Shown: positions 22,079-32,269 of the stretch, one piece after another
Layout: each line of letters starts with the position of its first letter
Position numbering within the stretch: position 1 is the stretch's first letter
Assembly (NCBI RefSeq): GCF_000150955.2
Contig: NC_011674.1
Location: forward strand, 971,083-1,035,082
DNA from: Phaeodactylum tricornutum CCAP 1055/1
Taxonomy: Eukaryota > Bacillariophyta > Bacillariophyceae > Surirellales > Neidiaceae
DNA length: 64,000 nt
Direction of reading: 5' to 3'
Notes under the pieces: model-generated
Seen by the model: only the letters and a program-made list of their open reading frames with translations
Databases searched by the model: none
Told to the model about the DNA's origin: nothing
Translations under genes and position numbers: made by a program

Positions 22079-23308
22079 ATGGTGCCAAAGGGCCTCGTCC
22101 CATCGCTGGCGGTCTACCGTACGGCATTGGGTCTCGTACGGAGATCCGTACGCTCCTCTACGTTGTCGAAGCCGTTGTCGACACTAACGTCTCGAGGATA
22201 CGCAAAAGGGATTCGTACGAGACAGCGAGACGCGGCTCGAGCAACGTGCAATGCGTATCCCATGCGGGACATTCCCGTACGGCGGGCGATGCGGCACAGT
22301 TCCACCTCCACTTCCGCGGAAACGACGGACACATCCGACGGCGACGATGAGTCTTCGACCTTCGGAATGCCAATGCGTCACCAAATCTTACGAGCTTCAT
22401 TGGCCCAGGTCCCTGCGTACGGCTGGACACGGGATGCCGTGGCGGCAGCGGCGGCGGAGGAATCGTGTTCCGTGGCCGTCGCGGGGCTCGTGGATCCCTC
22501 CGAACTCGTCCAGTTCTGGATGGATGATTGTCGTCAGCGTTTGCAACGAGACTTGGCGGTACTCGCCGAAACCGAATGGAAGTCTTTCGCAAATCCAAAC
22601 AACAACAATGCTACAAAATTGCGGGATCGGGTGGCGACGGCTTTGCAAACACGGCTCGCCTACACCATTCCGTACTTGCAATCGTCGCGATGGCACCAAG
22701 CCATGGCGTTGGGAGCAAGACCGGACAATGTCTGGACCACACGACTGCAAATCGAGCAACTTGTGGAAACCGTCGCCGACGCCGTGACCGTGGACCACGG
22801 AGAGGGTGACAAATTGCCGGCTTGGTCCGAGCCGCAAAAGCTGGGACTCGGAGCCGTGTACGTTGCTGCCGAACTGCATATGCTCGCCGATACGTCGAAC
22901 GACTACGCCGATACCTGGGCGTTCGTCCGGGATCGTGTACAGGAATGGGAACAACTTGTTGGTGTTGCGAGTCTCTGGCCCACACTCCCGAACACGAACG
23001 AGCTTGCCTACAAAAACACCAACGAAAACAGCAATCCGTTCTACGTCGCTTCGGCCGTCGCAAGTTCCGTCACCAGTGGTGTACTAAGCCTGTTGGTTCC
23101 ACAGACAGCTTCGTCCATACGCAACGGACTGCAACGACACGCCGCGAATTCTTACGCCACCAGTCCCGCACACCTCCTGTGGAACGTCATGGTGCAGATA
23201 TCCCCGGCGGGCGGGACCGGTACCAAAGTAGACGCCACCAATCCTCGGTACTATCAAGCGACGTCCAAAAGCTCGGATTCGGGCGCTGCTTCCGGCGAGA
23301 CGAAATAA
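22079..23308 (+). CDS. COQ9: COQ9, ubiquinone biosynthesis lipid-binding protein
   Basis: 409 residues, intronless. COQ9 binds isoprenoid lipids and partners COQ7 in the mitochondrial CoQ synthome. The first ~95 residues are Arg/Ser/Thr-rich with few acids, a plausible mitochondrial presequence. The COQ9 domain begins ILRASLAQVPAYGWTRDAVAAAA and continues with the helical stretch KLRDRVATALQTRLAYTIPY, then the characteristic MALGARPDNVWTTRLQIEQLVETVADAV and KLGLGAVYVAAELHMLADTSNDY. The C-terminal hydrophobic helix (VASAVASSVTSGVLSLLVP) could be the membrane-binding helix. The tail is poorly conserved. Confidence 0.9.
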   Translation: MVPKGLVPSLAVYRTALGLVRRSVRSSTLSKPLSTLTSRGYAKGIRTRQRDAARATCNAYPMRDIPVRRAMRHSSTSTSAETTDTSDGDDESSTFGMPMRHQILRASLAQVPAYGWTRDAVAAAAAEESCSVAVAGLVDPSELVQFWMDDCRQRLQRDLAVLAETEWKSFANPNNNNATKLRDRVATALQTRLAYTIPYLQSSRWHQAMALGARPDNVWTTRLQIEQLVETVADAVTVDHGEGDKLPAWSEPQKLGLGAVYVAAELHMLADTSNDYADTWAFVRDRVQEWEQLVGVASLWPTLPNTNELAYKNTNENSNPFYVASAVASSVTSGVLSLLVPQTASSIRNGLQRHAANSYATSPAHLLWNVMVQISPAGGTGTKVDATNPRYYQATSKSSDSGAASGETK

Positions 23309-23504
23309 TTCCTTATTATAATTCACCAACACGCTTGTATACTATCTATTATGCACATATACACCCACACATGCGCGCATTAGCTCGACCAGAATACGAC
23401 AATGTATCATATTTGGCTAGGATGTGTCTTTATTATGGGGGTAGGTACGTGGTGCAACCGTGTGGGCGGTTGGTTGGTCGATTGTTCGCTCGCTCACTCG
23501 TTTC

Positions 23505-24806
23505 CTAGGCAAAGGTACCGGGTACTTGTTCTTGCATAGCGGTACGGGCCACTTGGGCCTTGTGGGCCCACGCTTCCAATCGGCCGCCGAGTTCGGTCAT
23601 TTGAGACGTGTTCAGGGCTCGCGGACGTACCCAGGTGATCGTGACGGTTCCGTCCACTTGGTCCAAGTGTCCTTCCACCAAGTGTACACTGAGGGCGCGC
23701 ATAACCACCCATTCCACTTGATCGACCGGTATATTGCCCAAACCAACGGCGAGCTCGTTCAAGGTCAGCGTTCGATCGTGGGCGTCCTTGGTAAAGACGA
23801 GACGGACCAGAGCGAGGAGTAAAAGCTTTTCCTGTACCGCATTGGCTCGGTGCACGAGGGCGGGTTGTTTTTGTATGGACGTTGCGTGTTGGGAGGTGAG
23901 AGAGGCAAAGGCTTCCAAATCGCCCGCCGAAACGGCGTGGAGCATTTGCACCAACCAAGCATCCGGTTGGGATTGCAAGTATGCGAGTACGGGCGAGGCT
24001 TCGAGTTGACCGAGATTGTAGACGCCGTCTCCGGTGAGTGCGGCGAGACACAAATCCACGGCCAGGGTTTGGTAGTCAACCACGTTCCTTGCTACTACCG
24101 CTGCGACGTTGGTGGTGGCATTGTCGAGAGGAGGCGGTGGCGCGTAATTGAGAAACTGCATGGCGGCGGCGTAAAACTGTTCCGGTGGGCCTAGTATCTT
24201 GTAGTACGTCCATAGGGCTTCGTAGTAGGCTGCGGACACAATGGCGTTGTCGACTACCTGCAGGGCGGCCTTTTGCTTGGATGCCCTGGCTTGGATGATT
24301 TGGAGTTGTTCGTTCTGATCGTCGGTGTCCAGTGGCGTCCCGTGGGGTTGCCGCAACGCTTCCAGCGTCAATAGTGAGAGTTTGGATTCCGCGTACACCA
24401 CGGCGTCGGCCTGTACGGTGTGGGGCAGCGCGTCTTGCTGTAGCTTGGTGACGAGATTCTCGAGGATGGCCTTGGCAGCCGTACCATCTTGTGCGTGCAG
24501 GACGCGCGCAACGGCCGACGCGATTTGTGCCAGACTGAGGGGATTGAGCTTGGCGTGCACCGACGTGACGACTTGGTTGTACAAGGCCAGGTAGGAATGC
24601 GTGCCACCGAGCGATGCCACGGAACGTGCCGTCGTCGGATCCGCAACCAAGTCCAGCACCGCCAGCGTAAGTTCGTGCCAGAGCTTTTGTTGACAGAACG
24701 AGGCCATGGCCTGATACTGCGTTGCTAACTCGGGGTGTTCGTTCGCCATGAGTTCGCAGTGCTCCACCGCACCCGCGGTGGGATCCACGTAACTGCTGCT
24801 ACTCAT
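23505..24806 (-). CDS. RPN9: 26S proteasome lid subunit Rpn9 (PSMD13)
   Basis: A non-ATPase lid subunit of the 19S regulatory particle, 433 residues. The start is the ATG ending at 24806 (MSSSSYVDP); the longer open frame upstream lacks conserved sequence. The helical-repeat body includes YYEALWTYYKILGPPEQFYAAAMQFLNY and the PCI/winged-helix region runs through LLALVRLVFTKDAHDRTLTLNELAVGLGNIPVDQVEWVVMRALS. The C-terminal signature VDGTVTITWVRPRALNTSQM and the final coiled helix with LEAW match Rpn9. Convergent with COQ9 (about 200 nt). Confidence 0.92.
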   Translation of the reverse strand: MSSSSYVDPTAGAVEHCELMANEHPELATQYQAMASFCQQKLWHELTLAVLDLVADPTTARSVASLGGTHSYLALYNQVVTSVHAKLNPLSLAQIASAVARVLHAQDGTAAKAILENLVTKLQQDALPHTVQADAVVYAESKLSLLTLEALRQPHGTPLDTDDQNEQLQIIQARASKQKAALQVVDNAIVSAAYYEALWTYYKILGPPEQFYAAAMQFLNYAPPPPLDNATTNVAAVVARNVVDYQTLAVDLCLAALTGDGVYNLGQLEASPVLAYLQSQPDAWLVQMLHAVSAGDLEAFASLTSQHATSIQKQPALVHRANAVQEKLLLLALVRLVFTKDAHDRTLTLNELAVGLGNIPVDQVEWVVMRALSVHLVEGHLDQVDGTVTITWVRPRALNTSQMTELGGRLEAWAHKAQVARTAMQEQVPGTFA

Positions 24807-25497
24807 GCTGCTGGAAATCTTGGGAGAGGAATGCAACAGAAATAAAAGGGTGTCCAGATGTACTTGTGTGTGTGTGTACTTGTGTGTTTCTACTTGCTGT
24901 TGGTGATACACTTGTACGCTGTAGGATGTGGGCTTTCGAGTTGGATACGGCACTGTAGATTCACAAGTCCAGGCACCCGGCGGCATCGCCATGGTGAACC
25001 CAGAGGATGGCAGACGAAGCGCAACGATTGACGGAGAGACCCCGTAAAGCACCCGGAAAAATAGTAACCCTAGGGGTAGAGAGGAGTTGGACTGCCGAAG
25101 GGTAATTGTCACGCACACGCACAGCCATACTTGTCAATTTGACAATGAACGAACCAACTAACCCACCAACCAACCCACCAACCCTAGCAGTATTAGTACC
25201 CTGTGCGGGATGACGACGCCAACGCACGAAAAGGACACACGAACGACCAAGGCAACGGAAGCATTCCCTCTCACTGTCAATTCACATGAATAACAGTGAC
25301 AGTAACAGTAACAGTAATAATAACATTGACAGTAACAGTAAATCTTGTCACATCTCCCGTGCCCCGTCTGGAACGAGACGAATCCAAACAACGAACTCCA
25401 ATATTTCCATACGTAAATCTATACAAAAAAGAAGACGAGACAGTCCCATTCGATTCCACACTCTCACGACTTCTCTACGCCTTGTTCGACTGCCGGA
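24807..25497. promoter_or_regulatory. Divergent intergenic region with ACAGTA repeats
   Basis: About 690 nt between divergent starts. TCACTGTCAATTCAC at 25271-25285 is followed by an ACAGTA/ACAGTG array (about 25292-25341). A short TGTGTG run near 24868-24890 lies in the Rpn9 leader. An (AACCAACC)n-like stretch occurs near 25152-25185. No gene is supported. Confidence 0.45.
25292..25341. repeat. Imperfect ACAGTA hexamer array
   Basis: About seven copies of ACAGT(A/G)A-type units, interrupted by AATAATAAC. The unit equals the core of the ACTGT motif found upstream of other genes, so this could be an expanded regulatory element and not just a neutral microsatellite. Confidence 0.75.
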
Positions 25498-26999
25498 ATG
25501 GGTCAACAACCCGGAGGAATTCTGCTCTTGCTCGTGTGGCTTTCCGTGTCCGTTCGTGGTAGCTTGGCCTTTCGACCGCCGACTCCCGTGCGTCCGTTTC
25601 CCACGCGGTGTAGCGTCGCGTCCAGTGACAACAACGACAGTGCCGAGCGTTCCACAACCGCAGCCACGAGTACAGCGTCCGTGGTGAGTGACAAACGTCA
25701 CCCAGACGACAACACAACGACATCGACGACGACGAGGTTCCTTCGGATGCCATGGAGCTGGGATTGGATGCGAAACAACTCGCATTGCTCGAAGAAGAGC
25801 AACAAAAGTTCCTAGCCACGTGCAAAGTACTCTGCGAACAACGAAACTTTCCCCTCGAAAAGGTCAAGAATGCCCGTGATCTTTCCTCCGTACAGAATTC
25901 TCCCGTACAGCGCAATCGGATCCTCCGTATGGGTCGCGTCTCCGACGCGTCTCAAGACGATATTCAGCTATTGTTCCATCAACTCAATATTACCACGCTC
26001 ATTGATACCCGTTCACCGACCGAACTCAAAGACGATACTACGCTGCTCCGGGAACAAGTCTTTGGAAACTTCACCAACATGATGTGGCAGGAGCAAGGTC
26101 GTGGGAGAGATGGATGTGTCAAGGAACTCGAACCGGGTCAACAACCGGTGCGACCGCGATCTCTCAAGCGCTTTTGGGAAAAGGACCAAGGCGTTGCTGC
26201 GGCTACTACTGCCATCAGCGAGACCGAAATCTCCCCGTCGGTCTCCACCGAAATAATCGCTCAAGAGCATCTGGAAGCCGAGCTCGAAATCAGTGCCGAA
26301 GAGGACGTCTGTGGACTCGATTGCGACGAAGATGACCCCGAAACGATGCAAGAATCGACCGTCCTGCGGACCTACCAAGGCAACCGCAAAGAGCGTCATT
26401 TCGTTTCGCTCATGAACGAATTCAAGTACGTCAAGGGAACGGTCGGTAAATTGCGCAAGCGTGACCTGGCCAAGGCCGCCCTGCGATCACCCAGTGCCAT
26501 TTTTTCGAAAAAAGCCCGGACAGCCGTCAAGAAGCCATTTCTGGACGAAATCAACGACGGAGGTTTGCCCATGCTGAACGAATTGCTGTTGCGCTTTGGC
26601 GCTCCCGGCATCAAGTACGTGCTGGAACTGTGCGCGGATCGCACCCGGCATCCAGTGGCATTTTACTGCACGGCCGGCAAGGATCGGACCGGTATGCTGA
26701 CGGCTATCATTCTCGCCTTGTGTGGAACCAAAGCGGAGGATATTGTGGAAGACTATTCCTTGTCGGCAAATGTGTACGCGGAAATGAACGATCATCAGGC
26801 CATGGTAGGAGCATTGTCACAACGCAGCTTGGATCCCAAAACTTTCTTGGGAGCACCACCGCAAGTTATGCGGGATACGCTCTTGGCGATCGAAGAGAAT
26901 TACGGATCGGTGGAAGGATACTGCACCTGGATTGGATTTGGACCGGAAAAACAACAAAAATTAATTCAGGCGTGTACCCAACCCGATGACGAAGAATAG
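25498..26999 (+). CDS. Plastid-targeted tyrosine-phosphatase-like protein (GKDRTG family)
   Basis: The certain part is 25737-26999, about 420 residues of one open frame. Its active-site loop VAFYCTAGKDRTGMLTAI lies at about nt 26658-26710, the P-loop of the Y_phosphatase3-like family of dual-specificity phosphatases. An N-terminal motif NRILRMGRVSDAS and IDTRSPTELKDD precede it. The residue before the catalytic Cys is Tyr, where relatives mostly have His. Upstream, an ATG at 25498 opens a signal peptide ending SLAF-RPP, the plastid motif, in another frame. A 53-nt intron 25684-25736 (GTGAGT...GAG) would join the two in phase, but it lacks a pyrimidine tract, so this exon junction is tentative. 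A long acidic insert (about residues 140-215) separates the two halves. Confidence 0.65.
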
Positions 27000-27346
27000 T
27001 AGATTGGCAGGGACCGCTCCGCGAATGATTTTTACATACATCTCGGTCTCCGCGCTCATCCCGACATTCTTTGGTCGAGAGCTGGCAATCGACTCGCGTC
27101 AAGTACTGGAACCCCTCTCGGCCAACCGAAATTAAACACCATACACACAATACAACCCAGTGACTTGGCAAGTTGGTAGCAAGAAACATGTAGCTCTAAT
27201 TTTATGGATTGATTCAACATTCGGCCTGTTTTCAAGTTGGCATACAATTATTCGCTGCCCTGTAAGCCTTCAATCGAACTCGGGCCTTTCAACGAACCAC
27301 GTTGTCATTTTTGTTTGTTCGTGGAAGCTTGGAACGCTAGGTCGCG
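27000..27346. other. Convergent 3' spacer
   Basis: About 345 nt between two gene ends, no feature seen beyond probable 3' UTRs. Confidence 0.3.
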
Positions 27347-28846
27347 TTAATCTAACGCCACCGTGTCGTATCGCTTCCATCCCGATTCGCGTTGCACCGC
27401 ACGCATGGCTTCCGCCGCGACCAACGCACTGTTTTGGAATTTTCCGTGAACCTGTTGTTCCCCCGAAGGCCACGAGGACTGCGTACCAAACCGTACCTGC
27501 AAGGGTGCACTGGAAGTGGAAGTAGATTTGGCGAGGGGTGTTTCGGCCACAATGAGTCTCCGACGCAGCAAAGCCGGCTTGGATGGCGTTTCCGAGACAA
27601 CACGGGCCCTTGACTTGACGGGCGTTTCCCGCACCAAACCAGACTTTTTGCTAGGCAGCGTATTGGTAATCTTCAATAGAGGTAGAGTGCTGGGCTCCGA
27701 TTTGGCAACGACTTTTGATTTCAATGGCGCAGTTACCTTTGCGGGTGCTACTTTGACGTTTCGAAATAGCGTGGCCATATGTTGTTTGCTATTGAAATGA
27801 CTGCCCACAAACTTGGATCGGACATTGTTCTGGAGTAGCGAGTTTGGTTGGTGACGTATGGGCTGTACCCAGGATGGCTGCTGCTGTGGAATTGCAAGTA
27901 ATGCATTATTTGGCCGCTTACCGTTAGTTGCGACAGCCATTGTCGAACCGCTCTCGCGGTTGACGCTTGGCTTGGTGACTTTTGTTCGTAAACGTATGGG
28001 CGACCGAATGTCGACATTCTTTACTCCTTTCGTGTCGTTGCAAGAGGGCGGCTGATAGGGATTGGACACTTCGAAAAAATCAAAGATTTGGAGCATGGTT
28101 CGGTACGGCATTCTCCCAGTCGGCGCGTTCTTCTGTGTGACCAGGTCTCGCGGCAAGCACGACTCGAGAAAAGCCGGAAAGGAGGAGGACCGATGGAGAC
28201 ACAGGGCAGCTAAGGAAAGAATGCCCGTCAAATCGCAAAAAAAGATATCAAACGGTAAAGTTTGGGGCTGGCGATGCGACTTGCGCTGTGTTTTGCGGGG
28301 TTTGTGCCGAACTACCCAACCAGCGTACTCCACGAGAAAGGTGTCGGCTCCGAGAATTTCCAACAGTTTGAGGCGTAGCATGGCTTGCAGTCGTAACAAT
28401 TTCAACACATCCGGTAATAAGTTTACTTCTGATTCGATTGTTCTCGTTTGTGCAAGGTGTACAGCTGTTTTCAGAGATCCGCACGGTTGCAGCAATCGCA
28501 GGCTGGCGAGAGCGACACAATCTTTTCGTTGTTGTTGTTGCTGCTGCACCGACGACCCGTTGACTCTAGGCAACGACAGTACCGTTGCCAAACAAGATGG
28601 CACGGTTTCATGTACAAAGGTGTCCAGAGCAGACGAGTCGTCCTGGATTAGTGCCGACGCTTGCGAGACGACGAGTTTGTCGACGATATCGTTTACACGA
28701 GGATCCGTACTCAATCGTTGGGATTGCCTTTGCGTTGGCATTGTCCGACTACTGCGAACCTTGCGCTTACGGGTTGAACGCGGATTGACTGCGTTTTGGT
28801 AGCTGGTCCTATCGTGCTTGGGAACAAGACAAGTTTCATTCGTCAT
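27347..28846 (-). CDS. Basic protein with repeated V-x-ETP motifs; possible Treslin/Sld3-like replication factor
   Basis: About 499 residues from the ATG ending at 28846; another ATG at 28742 (MPTQRQSQ) is possible. Residues 50-300 are helical and Leu-rich, with LLPDVLKLLRLQAMLRLKLLEILG followed by a Lys/Arg loop, a layout like the Sld3/Treslin central domain (LQ..LRLEL). The C-terminal third is basic and disordered with three spaced motifs VRETPVKSR, VSETPSKPA and VAETPLAKS, near-CDK-type sites (S/T-P). Polyglutamine (QQQQQQ) occurs in the N-terminal half. Treslin/TICRR is the metazoan-plant Sld3 counterpart that is phosphorylated by CDK for origin firing; the match here is by pattern only. 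Alternatives are another basic chromatin protein. Confidence 0.45.
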   Translation of the reverse strand: MTNETCLVPKHDRTSYQNAVNPRSTRKRKVRSSRTMPTQRQSQRLSTDPRVNDIVDKLVVSQASALIQDDSSALDTFVHETVPSCLATVLSLPRVNGSSVQQQQQQRKDCVALASLRLLQPCGSLKTAVHLAQTRTIESEVNLLPDVLKLLRLQAMLRLKLLEILGADTFLVEYAGWVVRHKPRKTQRKSHRQPQTLPFDIFFCDLTGILSLAALCLHRSSSFPAFLESCLPRDLVTQKNAPTGRMPYRTMLQIFDFFEVSNPYQPPSCNDTKGVKNVDIRSPIRLRTKVTKPSVNRESGSTMAVATNGKRPNNALLAIPQQQPSWVQPIRHQPNSLLQNNVRSKFVGSHFNSKQHMATLFRNVKVAPAKVTAPLKSKVVAKSEPSTLPLLKITNTLPSKKSGLVRETPVKSRARVVSETPSKPALLRRRLIVAETPLAKSTSTSSAPLQVRFGTQSSWPSGEQQVHGKFQNSALVAAEAMRAVQRESGWKRYDTVALD

Positions 28847-29107
28847 GGTGGGATAGTAAAAATGGGTAGTGGAAAGGCAACCGATGTACGAACCGGACAA
28901 TTTGGTTTTGAATTCTGGGCGCGCGCCATTCCTAGCGCGGGTTACGCACGAAGGCTATGGCCCGATGTGTCTCTTCGTTATAATCAGCTATGTCGCAATG
29001 CAATTCGAATCAAGCCCAGTAGGCAGGCGGTGTTTGCGACCCAAAAAGCGCAAATATCCGATAATATATATTTGAAACTCACCGCAAATAAGAATACCGG
29101 TATTAGG
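28847..29107. other. Spacer with an inverted repeat next to the MITE-like element
   Basis: AT-rich after 29050. The segment CACCGCAAATAAGAATACC (29080-29098) is the inverse of sequence inside the neighbouring element (GCGGTATTCTTA near 29198-29209), forming a nested palindrome. Confidence 0.5.
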
Positions 29108-29113
29108 TTATAA

Positions 29114-29977
29114 CCAGACCGCCTTAAATTCGGTAAACACCGCAAACACCGCAAATAGCTTATTTGCGGTGTGATCGGGACTTTTATTTGCGGTGTTTGC
29201 GGTATTCTTAACCCTAGCGTATTATACTTAACAACTTTATGTCGCAATGATATCGTATATAATATGTACTGTAAATTTACTTGTCACTGTGTTGTCGCAG
29301 TTTTCTAATATGAGAGGAAAGCACTTTCGGACTGTTCTCCTCCTTCAAGAGAGAAGTCTGTGAGCTCCTGTTGGCTTGCATCCTTCTCTCAGTTTATGGC
29401 TGTTGTTGATAAATCTAATTGACAGTAAGGAGATCATGTGTTTCGGAAGGAAAAGTCTCCATAAAAATTTTGCTGGGGAGGAGACTGTCTGTTTTCTAAT
29501 GCCAAGCAATCCAAGAAAGGACTTACTGTTAATCTCATAGACAAGAGGAGTACAAGCATTTTTATCTGGGAAAAGCTTCCTCTTGATGGGCCCTGGGAAA
29601 GGCAATGAATCTCTCTTCTGCTTGTATGTTGTGCTGGTGTCTAGAGCTCATTTCTTATGAGAAATATAGTAAACTGGCACATGCCACTTACAGCTAGCTC
29701 AAACGGAACCGTTGATGGTAGAACTGTATCAATTTTGCTGTATACAATGGCAGCTTTGTCAATGCCATCTGCAACTGTCACAGGATGTTTATGGCAACAC
29801 AGTAAAAAAGGTTTTTTCGCTATGAGAAAACTGAAGCGGCCTTTTAAGATTCGAAAATTTGAATCAAAATGTTAGTCTTGTTTGCTTTATTTCAGTCTTG
29901 TTTGCGGTGTTTTTGGAAATGTTATTTGCGGTGTTTGCGGTGTTTTGGTCCAAAACACCGAATTTAAGGCGGTCTGG
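29114..29977. mobile_element. MITE-like non-autonomous DNA transposon with TTATAA flanks
   Basis: 864 bp bounded by perfect 21-bp terminal inverted repeats beginning CCAGACCGCCTTAAATTCGG (29114-29134) and its complement (29957-29977). TTATAA flanks both sides (29108-29113 and 29978-29983), a likely target-site duplication. Inside each end are several copies of TTTGCGGTG / CACCGCAAA in inverted orientation, which may be transposase-binding sites. Short open frames (29345-29605 minus, 29657-29875 plus) have no recognisable catalytic motif. The interior is more AT-rich than neighbouring genes. The superfamily is unassigned. Confidence 0.82.
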
Positions 29978-29983
29978 TTATAA

Positions 29984-30368
29984 CTGTAAATCCACTTGTA
30001 AGTCTGTTTTACGTGAAGCCAGTACAAACAAATAAACTCCGGGGACTTCATAGCAAGCCCCACCCTGACTAATGGGGCAATAGACTGCATTGTGGACTTC
30101 ATCACTCTGCAAACCAATGCCAAGATGACTTTCCAATCTAACAGCAAGCCAAAGCTTTTAAATGGCCTGGAGGTTACTGCGTGTGATCCCGGTTACAGTT
30201 GCATGGTACTTTTATATTAGTGTTTTTTACGTTCATTGTTTTAAAAACAAAATCCATTAGGGATCAATTTGGCGGAAAAGCGTTCTTCACCAACCTATCA
30301 AAAGTGTCGGGTCTATCTCTCTACAAATGCACAATTAGCACAAGACACATAATCAAAAAAGGGTCTCA
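29984..30368. other. Spacer, no gene seen
   Basis: About 385 nt of AT-rich DNA between the element and the apyrase stop. Nothing is supported. Confidence 0.3.
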
Positions 30369-32269
30369 TCAACTAATGGACGAGAATAGTCGTTTTGCCC
30401 ATTCTTCGAGGCGTAACGAGCGCTCGAAAGTCTTACCAACGGTGGGACGGTTTGGATTGGTACGATTTTGGACATCGGTCGATGGCGCGTGTGCTGATGA
30501 GGTACTACACCCCTCAGAGTCGTCGCCACAAGCCGATGCGCGCGGACCCCCTTTCACGGGATGCTGCTGCTGTTGCTCTTGTCGCAAAACCAGAGCCATA
30601 CCGAGGGTCCATTCCACTTCCGACCCGTCCACGAGGAACGTAAAAGTGATATCTCGGGACTCTGGCGCAAAGCCGAATCCGTCACGGAGCAACGTTACCA
30701 TATACACTGCTTCGAGACACCGGTGCGGAAGTACTTCGGCACGTGTAAATGCGTGCGCATCGTGCTGGATCTTGACCAAATCGTCGTGCCACGAGCGACT
30801 GCACAGACCTTCCAACGCGTCGAAAAGTTCTTGAATGCTTGGTGTCGGCCACGATTCGTTCAATGCCTGATGAGCTTGCGGGTGATTGCGCGAAAGCTCG
30901 CGGAGACTGTCGAGCGCAAAGAAAAACAAACTCATAGCTAGAAACTTTCCGCGAATGGGGGGATGCTCTACCCCGCCCACGTGGCTACCTAGCTTGGCCA
31001 AGTCGGCTTCGGAAGGATGCGGAATGAGCCTTTGGACCTCCTCGACGCAGCGATGAGCATCGCCTGTTCCAATCAGCGTATACTTGTCCCATTCGAGTGC
31101 GTACCCCGCAAACGCGCAGGGATTCTCAATGACCTTGGAATCGCAGGTTTCGTCGTTCTTGTTCGCACGCTCCGTATCGTGCTGCTGAACCCAGGTATTC
31201 CACAAGCGTTCGCGGAACTGATCGACTCCGTACGAAAGATAGGACGTGGAGAAAAAGTCGGGTCCGTGTAAGCGAGTTGTTGTGGAACCGTGGCACACGT
31301 TTCCGCGGTCGAACACGTCGTCCTCTTTGTTATCGATTTCTAGTGCGTCCACCGCAGGGTTGGTGCAGGAGCTTACGTCGGCCGTATCCAAAGTGGGAGT
31401 CGGCAAAAATACAATTTGAGTGGAACTCCCGCCCATGTCGAGTGCCCCGATCTGTCCGGTGGGACGGTGCGAAACGACTTTGTTTTGTAATTCGTCAATG
31501 TCGGGATGCGCAACCAATTCCAGATTCGTCGTGACGATCCCTTGCAAATAATTGGCGGCGACCGCGCCGTAAAAGCCTTCCAGGTCGCCGGATAGTGTTT
31601 GAATATCTTCACGCTGCAATGCGGTAAAGACAAAATCGGGCGAGGCAACGAGTCCATCATACATGGCATCGTAAACTAGTTGTTGGTCGCGGTCGGACAA
31701 GAGCCGCATACCGGCGGTTGCTTGATACTTGACAGTAGTAGTGGCGTGGTAGCGTGGCGGAATAATGCGTGCGGCTTGCACAAAGGCGGGCAGCAAGTGT
31801 GCGGCGACGTGAGTTGCTTTGACCAGGGGCTGTTCCCTTGTCGGTCCAAAGGCCGACAAGGGCACGTCCGCCCGTGCCGATCCCCGGCGTTCCAAAACAA
31901 GTCGTCGTTCCGGTTCCGACTCCGCATACTGTGATTCAGTATCCACCCGCTTTGGGATTTGGTAGACGAATTCAAAGACGTGCAAACGACTTCCGGTGGA
32001 ACCTCCGTCAATGATCTAACAGTAAGGCAGGCAGAAGAAGAAGAGGACGAGGAAACAAAGCACAGTGAGGGGTGATACGAATATGGTCAGCTCGTGGTGG
32101 GGTTTTCGGTTATAGCGTGAAGACTTACAATCATAAAGGGGCAAGGTTCGACTGCTGCCGCTTCCTCCGTACGACTGTTGATGCTTTCTTCGGGAAAGAC
32201 CAAGGCCCACATACTGGACAATAGCAGCAGTAGCATCATGACTCGCTGTTGCAGCGACCGAATCTTCAT
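30369..32269 (-). CDS. Apyrase / nucleoside triphosphate diphosphohydrolase (GDA1/CD39 family)
   Basis: Exon 1 is 32129-32269 and exon 2 is 30369-32015; a 113-nt intron (32016-32128, GTAAGT...TTAG) joins phase 0 and creates the apyrase conserved region 1, IIDGGSTGSRLHVFEF. 595 residues. Signal peptide/anchor MMLLLLLSSMWALVFPE at the N-terminus puts it in the secretory pathway. ACR2 is KYQATAGMRLL, ACR3 is GFYGAVAANYLQG, ACR4 is ALDMGGSSTQIVFLPT. ACR5 is replaced by a VEWTLGMAL segment near the C-terminus. Such enzymes hydrolyse NTPs and NDPs in the Golgi lumen or outside the cell. A histidine/aspartate-rich middle and a poly-Gln run near the end are lineage-specific. Family call is firm. Confidence 0.9.

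Noticed and set aside
30199-30834. 211-residue plus-strand ORF opposite the apyrase
   Set aside because: Antisense shadow with Cys-rich low-complexity sequence and no recognisable domain.
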